From Chloroflexia bacterium (GTDB taxonomy: Bacteria; Chloroflexota; Chloroflexia; QHBQ01; JADMIH01), in the NCBI GenBank assembly GCA_025927935.1, contig JAICKM010000415.1:1-6356 (forward strand): a stretch of DNA of 6,356 nt, written 5' to 3'. Both the position numbers and the translations under genes were made by a program. Below are positions 1-5,650 of this stretch, piece by piece (positions within the stretch are counted from its first letter, which is position 1; each line of letters starts with the position of its first letter). The notes beneath the pieces were generated by a model. That model ran no database searches. It saw nothing but the letters and a program-made list of their open reading frames with translations, and was not told where the DNA came from.

Positions 1-1
1 C

Positions 2-1054
2 GGGGTGGCTTCCGTCCTGATTGGCGCCATCACCTACATCGGCGCCAATCCCTTTATGCGCTGGCTGGGCCTCGACGCAGGCGCCGCGGAGCAGGGCACG
101 ACTTACCTCCAGATCACCGCGCTGGCGACGCCGTTGCTGGCCGGGATGTTCGTCGGCTCGGCGTCGCTGCGCGGCTCCGGCAACACGCGCACGCCCATGT
201 TCGTCACCGGCTTCATCAACGCCGTCAACGCGCTGGCCGCCTGGTGGTTCATCTACGGCTTTGGCCCCATCCCGCCGCTGGGCGTAGCCGGGTCGGCCTG
301 GGCCGCGAACCTGGCCCGCCTGGTCGGCTGTATCATTCTTGTGATCGTGTTGACCCGCCCCCGCCAGCAGGTCAGCATCGTGGGGCGCAAGGGCTGGCGC
401 CCGGACCCTGCGCTGATCAAGCGCATCCTTAACATCGGCATCCCGACGGCCGTGGAGCAGTTCTTCTTCTCGCTGGGCGTGACCCTCTACGGGGTGATCG
501 TCATCAGCCTGGGCACGCAGGTCTACGCGACACAGCGGGCCAGCATGATGGTCGTGCAGCTTTCGTTGATGCCCGGCTTCGGCTTTGCCGTGGCCGCGAC
601 CACGCTGGTGGCCCAGGGAATAGGGGCCGGGAAGATCCGCCACGCCGAGGCGAGCGCGCTGTTCGCCATGCGTAGTTGTATCCTGCAAATGTCGCTGGCC
701 GGGTTAGGCTTCGCGGTGTTCGCCGACCCGCTGATGCGCATCTTCACGTCCGATGCGCAGGGGGTGGATCTGGGCACCCAGGTGCTGCGCATCATCGCCT
801 TTAACCAGCCGTTCATGGCGATTGCCTCGGTGCTGGCCGGCGGCTTGCGCGGCGCGGGAGACACCCGCTTCCCCATGATCACCTCGGCGGTCGGCATCTG
901 GCTGGTCCGCCTGCCCATCGGCTGGTTCCTGGGCATCGTGCTCGGCCTGGGCTTGCAGGGCATCTACATGGTCTACGTGGTGGACGCCGCGGCGCGCGCC
1001 TTGCTGGTCGGCTGGCGCTGGCGCCAGGGCAAGTGGAAGTCGCTGACGGTCTAA
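2..1054 (+). CDS. MATE family efflux transporter, 5'-truncated by window edge
   Basis: The reading frame is open from the first complete codon and a GTG at position 5 is only an internal codon, so the gene begins upstream. About 350 residues are visible, against roughly 450 for the family; the missing part would be the first few membrane helices. MATE proteins are 12-helix inner-membrane antiporters that expel drugs or metabolites using a Na+ or H+ gradient. Two related signatures mark the two pseudo-symmetric lobes: LRGSGNTRTP (residues 55-64 counted from the GTG) and LRGAGDTRFP (281-290). The second lobe opens with IKRILNIGIPTAVEQ (about 139-152). Hydrophobic helices are spread throughout, with a basic loop near 118-135 linking the lobes and a short basic tail (WRWRQGKWK). 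The gene is followed by a terminator and converges on a glycosyltransferase gene. Family assignment is firm; the substrate cannot be told. Confidence 0.93.
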   Translation, partial: GVASVLIGAITYIGANPFMRWLGLDAGAAEQGTTYLQITALATPLLAGMFVGSASLRGSGNTRTPMFVTGFINAVNALAAWWFIYGFGPIPPLGVAGSAWAANLARLVGCIILVIVLTRPRQQVSIVGRKGWRPDPALIKRILNIGIPTAVEQFFFSLGVTLYGVIVISLGTQVYATQRASMMVVQLSLMPGFGFAVAATTLVAQGIGAGKIRHAEASALFAMRSCILQMSLAGLGFAVFADPLMRIFTSDAQGVDLGTQVLRIIAFNQPFMAIASVLAGGLRGAGDTRFPMITSAVGIWLVRLPIGWFLGIVLGLGLQGIYMVYVVDAAARALLVGWRWRQGKWKSLTV

Positions 1055-1075
1055 CCGCGCCTGATCAAGACAAGC

Positions 1076-1110
1076 GAATGGCCCGCCACCCGGCGGGCCA
1101 TTTCGTCTTT
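1076..1110 (+). terminator. Rho-independent terminator after the MATE gene
   Basis: An 11-bp perfect stem (left arm 1077-1087, right arm 1092-1102) encloses the 4-base loop ACCC, and G1076 could add a G-U pair with T1103. The tail TTTCGTCTTT follows on the + strand. The site lies 22 bases after the MATE stop and 33 bases before the end of the convergent glycosyltransferase gene. It may also stop minus-strand transcription, but the tail on that side (CGCTTGTCTTGATC) is poorer in T. Confidence 0.85.
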
Positions 1111-1142
1111 CGGAATCGGGGCGCCGGCGCGATGCGCCGCCG

Positions 1143-2393
1143 TCAGGACTGGTCGCGGTGGACCGGGATCGGCGTGTGCCCGCGGAAGCGCGCATCGCGC
1201 CGCCAGGTCAGGGCGCGGTCGTAGACATCTTCGATCCGCTTGACGGCCACATCCCAGGAGCGGTCGCGCACGGCCACTTCGCGCAGGCGGCAGCCCAGGG
1301 CCGCGCTGCCGTCCGGGTCGTGCAGGGTCGCCAGGATCTTCTGGGCCAGCGCGGGCGCGCTGCCACGCTTGGCGTAGATGCCCAGCGGCCCCAGGAACTC
1401 CCGGCTCACAGGGGTGTCGAAGACAATCGTCGGCAGGCCCATCGCCATGTACAGGGGGATCTTGCCCGCGCCTTCGGTATCCGAGAGCTTGGGCGCCACC
1501 GCCACGTCGCCCATGCCCAGCCACTCCGGCGCGTCGGTATAGGGGATGCGGCCGGGGAAGACCACGCGGTGGCTGAGGCCCAGCGACTCGGCCAGATCCC
1601 GGTAGCTGTCTACACCCGGAAAGCCCATAATCACAAAGCGGGTCTCCGGCTCCTCCAGCAGCACCTGGCGCGCGGCCTGCAACAGCAAGTCTGTGCCCTG
1701 GTAGGGCGCCAGCAGCCCCAGGTAGACGACCACCGGCACGCCCGGCGGGATGCCCAGTTCGGCGCGGTGGGCGGCGCTGCGCGCCCGGTCGGCCGGGCTG
1801 GTGAAGGGGTGGAAGTTGGCCGTGTTCACCGCATCCACCACCGGGAAAACCCGGCTCTCCGGGTAGTGGAAATCGCGGCGCAGGATGCCCGCCGCATTCT
1901 CCGACGAGGTCAGGATGGCGTCGGCCAGGTAATTAATGCGGCTTTCCATCCAGTGCATGGGCCGGTAAAACGGTCCCTGCTTGCGCAAGAAATGATGATC
2001 GACCATCTCGCCGGTCAGGCTGCCCTGGTAATCGAACACCAGCGGCACATGCGCCAGTTGGCGAATGGGATAGCCGAGCAGAGCGCCTTCGTGCATGTGC
2101 GCGTGAACGAGGTCGGGATTAGTCGCGGCGGCGGCGCGCAACACCGTGAGGCCGAGCATGGCGTCGAAATAGATCTTGTGCCGCGAGGAGCCGACCTGCA
2201 CGCCCCGCCGCCAGGGCACGTCGAGGCTGCGCCGGATCGCCACGTCGGGCACGCTATTGCCCGTATGATAGGTGCAGACGGTGATGTGATGGCCGCGGGC
2301 TTGCAAGCCGCGGATTTCTTCCAGGATGCGAATATGCCCGCCGTAGTCTGCGAAGAACGACGTCGGCGCGATCATTAAAATACGATAGGCCAA
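1143..2393 (-). CDS. Glycosyltransferase family 4 (GT-B fold)
   Basis: A complete gene of 416 residues, a usual length for GT4 enzymes, which move a sugar from a nucleotide-sugar donor to a growing glycan or lipid at the cytoplasmic face. The N-terminal Rossmann half starts YRILMIAPTSFFADYGGHIR, with the glycine pair at 18-19. It continues through DLVHAHMHEGALLG (94-107) and VPLVFDYQGSLTGEM (116-130). The C-terminal donor half has VVYLGLLAPYQGTDLLLQA (222-240), RVVFPGRIPY (276-285) and the donor-site region KLSDTEGAGKIPLYMAMGLP (302-321). The second glutamate of the classic EX7E motif is Tyr315. The start is TTG: an in-frame stop lies at 2424-2426, no other start codon lies between, and GGAGGT sits 9 bases upstream. 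The alternative ATG at residue 7 would remove the first beta strand and has no Shine-Dalgarno site. Acceptor and sugar are unknown; an exopolysaccharide or glycolipid role is inference. Confidence 0.93.
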   Translation of the reverse strand: MAYRILMIAPTSFFADYGGHIRILEEIRGLQARGHHITVCTYHTGNSVPDVAIRRSLDVPWRRGVQVGSSRHKIYFDAMLGLTVLRAAAATNPDLVHAHMHEGALLGYPIRQLAHVPLVFDYQGSLTGEMVDHHFLRKQGPFYRPMHWMESRINYLADAILTSSENAAGILRRDFHYPESRVFPVVDAVNTANFHPFTSPADRARSAAHRAELGIPPGVPVVVYLGLLAPYQGTDLLLQAARQVLLEEPETRFVIMGFPGVDSYRDLAESLGLSHRVVFPGRIPYTDAPEWLGMGDVAVAPKLSDTEGAGKIPLYMAMGLPTIVFDTPVSREFLGPLGIYAKRGSAPALAQKILATLHDPDGSAALGCRLREVAVRDRSWDVAVKRIEDVYDRALTWRRDARFRGHTPIPVHRDQS

Positions 2394-2402
2394 AAAGGGG
2401 CG

Positions 2403-2410
2403 ACCTCCCC
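2403..2410 (-). promoter_or_regulatory. Ribosome binding site fixing the TTG start of the glycosyltransferase
   Basis: Read on the minus strand the sequence is GGGGAGGT. Its GGAGGT core (2408 down to 2403) is separated by 9 bases from the TTG at 2393-2391. This near-perfect anti-16S match supports TTG over the downstream ATG at 2375-2373. Confidence 0.85.
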
Positions 2411-2464
2411 GTGTTTTAGGTCCTCAATCGGCATTGATTAGGAGCCAGGCGGCACAGCGCCCCA

Positions 2465-2494
2465 ATTATAGTGCCGCCGGCGCGGGCTTGTCAA
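2465..2494 (-). promoter_or_regulatory. Consensus sigma70-type promoter for the glycosyltransferase gene
   Basis: On the minus strand, TTGACA (2494-2489) and TATAAT (2470-2465) are separated by 18 bases. Both hexamers match the consensus at all six positions. Transcription would start near 2458, giving a leader of about 65 nt before the TTG start at 2393. The -35 box lies 34 bases from that of the divergent secD promoter. Assignment is by sequence match only. Confidence 0.82.
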
Positions 2495-2528
2495 GCGTAA
2501 CACGCGGCCCCAACAAGGTGTGATCAAT

Positions 2529-2557
2529 TTGACAGGCCGGGGCCGATGGCTTATAAT
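2529..2557 (+). promoter_or_regulatory. Consensus sigma70-type promoter for secD-secF
   Basis: TTGACA (2529-2534) and TATAAT (2552-2557) are separated by the optimal 17 bases, with both hexamers perfect. The expected start site is near 2563-2565, about 230 nt before the secD start codon. No better promoter is visible closer to secD: the A+T-rich patch at 2719-2727 has a TATATT-like hexamer but no -35 box. This is therefore the likely promoter of the secDF operon. Confidence 0.85.
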
Positions 2558-2562
2558 CTCCA

Positions 2563-2793
2563 GTGGTGCGCCCTCCGGGGCCGCCGGCTTTTTCTTGCTC
2601 GGAAGCCTTTAGCTGGAATCCCCCGGTTCATTCCCCAGGGACGCTGATCCGGATCGCTAACGGCGGTGGGTGGTCGTGGCACCGGACCTGTCAGGAATGC
2701 ACGGCGCCAAACGTTCTCTTATATTAAAGACCACCGGCGAGGGTTGTCGCCAATACCTAACTATCGCGGTTGTGCATCTGAGAGGAGTCTGCT
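2563..2793 (+). promoter_or_regulatory. Long untranslated leader of secD, possibly structured
   Basis: This stretch lies between the predicted start site and the secD start codon and contains no convincing gene. Possible structures are a long-range helix CCGCCG (2581-2586) with CGGCGG (2661-2666), which would close a domain of about 85 nt. Inside it is a hairpin pairing GGAAT (2615-2619) with ATTCC (2630-2634), plus the self-complementary GATCCGGATC (2646-2655). Further down are a hairpin CGGTG/CACCG (2664-2668 with 2680-2684, which competes with the long-range helix) and a hairpin GGCGA/TCGCC (2736-2740 with 2747-2751). A weak 4-bp stem followed by five T sits at 2575-2593. I do not recognise a known riboswitch or RNA family; a regulatory role is inference from length and pairing only. 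Confidence 0.45.
2781..2787 (+). promoter_or_regulatory. Ribosome binding site of secD
   Basis: AGAGGAG lies 6 bases before the TTG start at 2794. An in-frame TGA at 2779-2781 touches the first base of this site, so no start further upstream is possible and TTG is the first available initiation codon. Confidence 0.82.
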
Positions 2794-4260
2794 TTGCGTC
2801 GCAATAATGCTACATGGGTAGCACTGATTATCGTGATCGTGGCGATCACCGCAACGATCAACCTCTGGCCCGATGTGCTCAAGACGATCGGGATCAATAG
2901 GGATCTCGCGGTGCGCCTGGGCCTGGACTTGCAAGGGGGATCGCAGGTGGTGCTGCAAGCGCGGCCCGACCCGACGATCACCGATCAGTCGGTGCTGGCG
3001 AGTAATTTGCGCGCCGCCCGCGACGTGGTCGAGGAGCGCGCCGCCGGCAGCGGCGTGTCCGAGCCGCTCGTCCAGGTGCAGGGCAACAACCGCATCCTCG
3101 TCGAGTTGCCGGGCGTGAAGAACCCCGACGATGTGGTCAAGACGCTGCGTGAGACCGGCTACCTCGAATGGATCGACGCGGGCGCCAATCCCATCCCCGA
3201 AGGCTCTATCGTCACCACCGAGAAAGGCCCGCCCACCCCAGAGCAGATCCGCGCCTATCAGGTCTCGCAGGGTATTACGACGACCGAGACAGTGAGCGGC
3301 ACCGCCGGGTTCCAGACCTACAACAACGGCCAGGTCTTCCCGGTCGTCGTCACGGGCGCCGAGATCGACGGCACCAAAGTCAGCGTCGGCATCAACTCGC
3401 AGAACGGCACGCCGCAGGTCTCCTTCCAACTGAAGGGCGACGGCCCCGCCAAACTTCAGGCGTATACCCAGAGCCATATCGGCCAGTATATGCCGATTGT
3501 CCTAGATAAAGTGGTGGTGGCGAGTCCGGTCATCCAGGGTGTGATCCCCGGCGGGCAGGGCCAGATCGACCACATGACCTCGTCGGACGCCCAGCGCCTG
3601 GCGATCCAGCTCCGCTATGGCGCGCTGCCCGTGGGCCTCGACGTAGTGGCGAACCGCACCGTCGGCCCCACGCTCGGCGCCGAAGGCGTGGAGAAGAGCC
3701 TCATCGCCGGCATCGTCGGCCTGGGCCTGGTCATGCTGTTCATGCTCCTCTACTATCACCTGCCCGGCCTGCTGGCCGACATCGCGCTGCTGATTTTCGC
3801 CTGCATCACGTTCGCCATCTTCCGCGCTATTCCGGTGACGCTGACGCTGGCTGGTATCGCCGGCTTCATCCTCTCTATAGGTATGGCCGTGGATGCTAAC
3901 GTGCTCATCTTCGCGCGCCTCAAAGAAGAGCTACGCAGCGGCAAAACCGTGGCCGCCGCCGTGGAAGCCGGCTTCGATCACGCCTGGCCCTCCATCCGCG
4001 ACTCCAATATGACCACCGTGATCATCACGCTCATCTTGTACTGGTTCGGCAACTTCTTCGGCGCGAGCGTGATCAAAGGCTTTGCCTTGACCCTGCTCAT
4101 CTCGGTGCTGGTGTCGCTGTTCACGGCGATCACCGTGAGCCGTACCCTGTTGCGGCTGGTTGTCTCGACGCGCATGGCGCGCAACCCCTGGTGGTTCGGT
4201 GTGGAGCAGACAGCCCGCCCGACGCTGCCGCCCGAAGGGGGGACGCAGCCGGTCCGCTAA
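2794..4260 (+). CDS. secD: Protein translocase subunit SecD
   Basis: SecD pairs with SecF in the inner membrane. Using the proton-motive force, the complex helps draw proteins out of the SecYEG channel on the outer side. The product has 488 residues, shorter than the 615-residue E. coli protein but normal for many other phyla. The order is membrane helix 1 (about 7-25), the motif LGLDLQGGSQVVL (42-54), a large external domain to about residue 295, the motif TVGPTLG (289-295), and five further helices (about 302-455). Helix 4 carries GMAVDANVLIFAR (363-375); Asp367 corresponds to the aspartate that is essential for proton-driven function in E. coli SecD. IRDSNMTTVI (401-410) is a further conserved family block. 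The external region 126-200 is the most variable part. A TTG start is fixed by an upstream stop and a good Shine-Dalgarno site. No yajC precedes it; secF follows 107 bases later. Confidence 0.97.
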   Translation: MRRNNATWVALIIVIVAITATINLWPDVLKTIGINRDLAVRLGLDLQGGSQVVLQARPDPTITDQSVLASNLRAARDVVEERAAGSGVSEPLVQVQGNNRILVELPGVKNPDDVVKTLRETGYLEWIDAGANPIPEGSIVTTEKGPPTPEQIRAYQVSQGITTTETVSGTAGFQTYNNGQVFPVVVTGAEIDGTKVSVGINSQNGTPQVSFQLKGDGPAKLQAYTQSHIGQYMPIVLDKVVVASPVIQGVIPGGQGQIDHMTSSDAQRLAIQLRYGALPVGLDVVANRTVGPTLGAEGVEKSLIAGIVGLGLVMLFMLLYYHLPGLLADIALLIFACITFAIFRAIPVTLTLAGIAGFILSIGMAVDANVLIFARLKEELRSGKTVAAAVEAGFDHAWPSIRDSNMTTVIITLILYWFGNFFGASVIKGFALTLLISVLVSLFTAITVSRTLLRLVVSTRMARNPWWFGVEQTARPTLPPEGGTQPVR

Positions 4261-4269
4261 CCGCGCCCC

Positions 4270-4339
4270 GCGGCGGGAACAGTTCCGGCTGCTCCCGCCG
4301 CCCCTGCACCTTTTGATTGCCCGCGGTGGCCTGCCACCG
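4270..4339 (+). other. Two consecutive stem-loops in the secD-secF gap
   Basis: The first hairpin has a 9-bp perfect stem, 4270-4278 with 4293-4301. A 14-base loop can close further through CAG/CTG (4280-4282 with 4289-4291). The second has a 6-bp perfect stem, CGGTGG (4324-4329) with CCACCG (4334-4339), and the loop CCTG. The only T run, TTTT at 4311-4314, is 10 bases from the first stem, so this is not a standard terminator. The hairpins could slow or partly stop transcription, or protect the secD mRNA end, and so set the SecD:SecF ratio. That function is inference. Confidence 0.6.
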
Positions 4340-4351
4340 GTCTGCTAGTAC

Positions 4352-4356
4352 AGGAG
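4352..4356 (+). promoter_or_regulatory. Ribosome binding site of secF
   Basis: AGGAG lies 11 bases before the ATG at 4368, or 14 bases before an adjacent in-frame TTG at 4371. The spacing is at the long end of normal. A further upstream in-frame TTG at 4317 falls between the two hairpins, has no such site and would add 17 residues without family character, so ATG 4368 is preferred. Confidence 0.75.
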
Positions 4357-4367
4357 CTAACCGTCTC

Positions 4368-5456
4368 ATGTTGGATCTCGTAAGCAAGCGTTATCTGTTC
4401 TTCTTGATTTCGCTGATCATCATCATCCCCGGCGTGATCTCGCTGTTCCTCTTCGGGCTGAAGCTCGGCATCGATTTCACCGGCGGCACCTACTGGGAAG
4501 TGGTGCCCCGCAGCGCCGATGTCAGTACCAACGAGGTGGCCCAGTTGCTCAAGGACAACGGGCAAAGCGATGTCGCCGTGCAAAACGCCACGCTGATCGT
4601 CGGCAATGTCACCACGCCCACGCTGGTGATGCGCATGCCGAATATTTCGCCGGATCAAAAGGACGCGCTCACCAAGGTGCTCGTGGATCACGGCATCATC
4701 TCCGGCACCGAGCATCTCGTCTCCGCGTCGAGCACCACGACCGCGACGACGACCGCGACCGTCACCGCCACCGCCACGACGACCGGGACCACGGCGCCCG
4801 CCGCCGGGACCACCACCGTCACCCGCATCACGCCGGGCGACGAAATTCAGTTCAACACCGTCGGCCCGACCATCGGTTCCGAAGTGGCGAGCCGCGCCAT
4901 CCTCTCAGTGCTGGCTGCATCGCTGGGCATCCTGGCCTATCTCTGGTACGCTTTCCGCCGCGTGCCGAACGCGATCCGCTATGGCGTCTGTGCCGTCATT
5001 GCGCTGCTGCATGACGTGCTCGTCGTCGTCGGCATCTTCTCGATCCTGGGCGAACTGTTCGGCATCGAGATCGACGCTCTGTTTATCACCGCTATGTTGA
5101 CGGTCATCGGCTTCTCGGTCCACGATACCATTGTGGTGTTCGACCGCATCCGCGAGAACCTGCTCAAGCGGCGCTTTGACTCCTTTGAGAAGATCGTGAA
5201 CTACAGCCTGGTGCAGACTCTCACCCGGTCGATCAACACCTCACTGACGGTCATCTTCACGCTCTCGGCGCTGTTCCTGTTCGGTGGGGTGTCCATCCGC
5301 GACTTCGTCCTGGCCCTGCTGATCGGCATCGTCTCCGGCACCTACTCCTCGATTTTCAACGCCAGCATGATGCTGGTGGTCTGGGAGAACAAGGAGTGGC
5401 GCAACTGGTTCGGGCGCGGCAAGGCCGCCGACACCGCCCAGGCGCGCACCGCGTAA
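4368..5456 (+). CDS. secF: Protein translocase subunit SecF
   Basis: SecF is the partner of SecD in the proton-driven complex that assists SecYEG export. From ATG 4368 the product has 362 residues. The order is a basic N-terminus and helix 1 (about 9-30), the family motif LGIDFTGG (33-40), and an external domain to about 160. Then come NTVGPTIGSEV (163-173) and five helices between about 176 and 340. GFSVHDTIVVFDRIREN (248-264) is the hallmark of helices 4-5, with Asp253 and Asp259 conserved. Residues 271-295, with YSLVQTLTRSINTSLT, match the conserved cytoplasmic block seen in SecF proteins. Residues 120-152 are an unusual Thr/Ala-rich stretch placed just before the second helix. The tail NWFGRGKAADTAQARTA is short and hydrophilic. 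The gene lies 107 bases after secD, has no promoter of its own that I can see, and is closed by a strong terminator. Confidence 0.96.
   Translation: MLDLVSKRYLFFLISLIIIIPGVISLFLFGLKLGIDFTGGTYWEVVPRSADVSTNEVAQLLKDNGQSDVAVQNATLIVGNVTTPTLVMRMPNISPDQKDALTKVLVDHGIISGTEHLVSASSTTTATTTATVTATATTTGTTAPAAGTTTVTRITPGDEIQFNTVGPTIGSEVASRAILSVLAASLGILAYLWYAFRRVPNAIRYGVCAVIALLHDVLVVVGIFSILGELFGIEIDALFITAMLTVIGFSVHDTIVVFDRIRENLLKRRFDSFEKIVNYSLVQTLTRSINTSLTVIFTLSALFLFGGVSIRDFVLALLIGIVSGTYSSIFNASMMLVVWENKEWRNWFGRGKAADTAQARTA
4731..4823 (+). repeat. Low-complexity ACC/ACG/GCG codon tract within secF
   Basis: The codons for residues 122-152 are mostly ACC, ACG, GCG and GCC. Eighteen of the 30 residues from 123 to 152 are threonine, and most of the rest are alanine, glycine or valine. 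The triplet repetition (for example ACGACGACC and ACCACCACC) suggests growth by replication slippage. It keeps the reading frame and probably encodes a flexible external linker. Confidence 0.8.
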
Positions 5457-5476
5457 TCGCGCCACGCACATAACAT

Positions 5477-5517
5477 GACGGGCCACCCGGAAACGTCCGG
5501 GTGGCCCGTTGCTTTAT
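5477..5517 (+). terminator. Rho-independent terminator of the secDF operon
   Basis: A 14-bp perfect stem (5478-5491 with 5496-5509) closes the 4-base loop AACG. G5477 may add a G-U pair with T5510, and the moderately T-rich tail GCTTTAT follows. It begins about 21 bases after the secF stop codon. The long G+C-rich stem makes termination likely despite the imperfect tail. Confidence 0.85.
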
Positions 5518-5541
5518 CTGGTCGTTCGCCGCGGCGATTGT

Positions 5542-5575
5542 GCGGGTAGGGGCCGGTTTGAAACCGGCCTGCCGC
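5542..5575. repeat. REP/MITE-like palindromic repeat, copy 1
   Basis: The 27-base core at 5546-5572 starts GTAGG and ends CTGC. It contains a perfect 9-bp inverted repeat, GGCCGGTTT (5551-5559) with AAACCGGCC (5561-5569), around a central G. An outer stem GCGG (5542-5545) with CCGC (5572-5575) can enclose it, leaving an asymmetric internal loop. It differs from copy 2 only at the central base of the core. It lies between the ends of two convergent genes, where such dispersed elements are usually tolerated. Confidence 0.75.
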
Positions 5576-5603
5576 GCATCACCACTAGGTCCGCGGCCCG
5601 GTT

Positions 5604-5639
5604 GCCGCTGTAGGGGCCGGTTTCAAACCGGCCTGCGGC
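5604..5639. repeat. REP/MITE-like palindromic repeat, copy 2
   Basis: The 27-base core at 5610-5636 is identical to copy 1 except that the centre of the palindrome is C5624 instead of G. The inner arms are 5615-5623 and 5625-5633. An outer stem GCCGC (5604-5608) with GCGGC (5635-5639) encloses it and uses different bases from the outer stem of copy 1. It lies 12 bases from the stop codon of the minus-strand MFS gene, but no T run follows on that strand, so it is not a typical terminator for that gene. Confidence 0.75.
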
Positions 5640-5650
5640 TCATGATAATC

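Noticed and set aside
1158..2378. Long + strand open frame (406 codons) opposite the glycosyltransferase
   Set aside because: It is the antisense shadow of a clear GT4 gene in G+C-rich DNA. Its composition (rich in R, A, H, Q, G) resembles no protein family I recognise.
2642..2670. Resemblance of the secD leader (CTGATCCGGATC...CGGCGG) to the 3' part of a TPP riboswitch
   Set aside because: The diagnostic CTGAGA loop is absent upstream, GAACCTGA is replaced by GACGCTGA, the P5 loop is too long, and the downstream gene has no link to thiamine.
2674..2685. TGGCACCG string resembling the T-box antiterminator core
   Set aside because: Only a short part matches. There is no stem I/specifier structure, and secD is not an aminoacyl-tRNA or amino-acid gene.
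2685..2700. GGACCTGTCAGGA compared with the conserved tip of the signal recognition particle RNA
   Set aside because: The required GGAAG/AGCAG internal-loop pairing is missing and no long hairpin surrounds it.
2719..2727. A+T-rich TATATTAA patch as a second secD promoter
   Set aside because: No acceptable -35 hexamer lies 16-18 bases upstream and no TG extension precedes it.
2761..3477. Minus-strand open frame of 238 codons opposite secD
   Set aside because: It is a shadow of secD with biased composition, no ribosome binding site and no recognisable domain.
4313..4351. Possible separate secF promoter (TTGATT ... TAGTAC)
   Set aside because: The spacer is 27 bases and the -10 candidate matches only three of six positions.
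5542..5639. The two palindromic units as a minimal CRISPR array
   Set aside because: There are only two units, each strongly palindromic with covarying flanking stems. No further repeats or cas genes are seen, so a REP/MITE-type element fits better.
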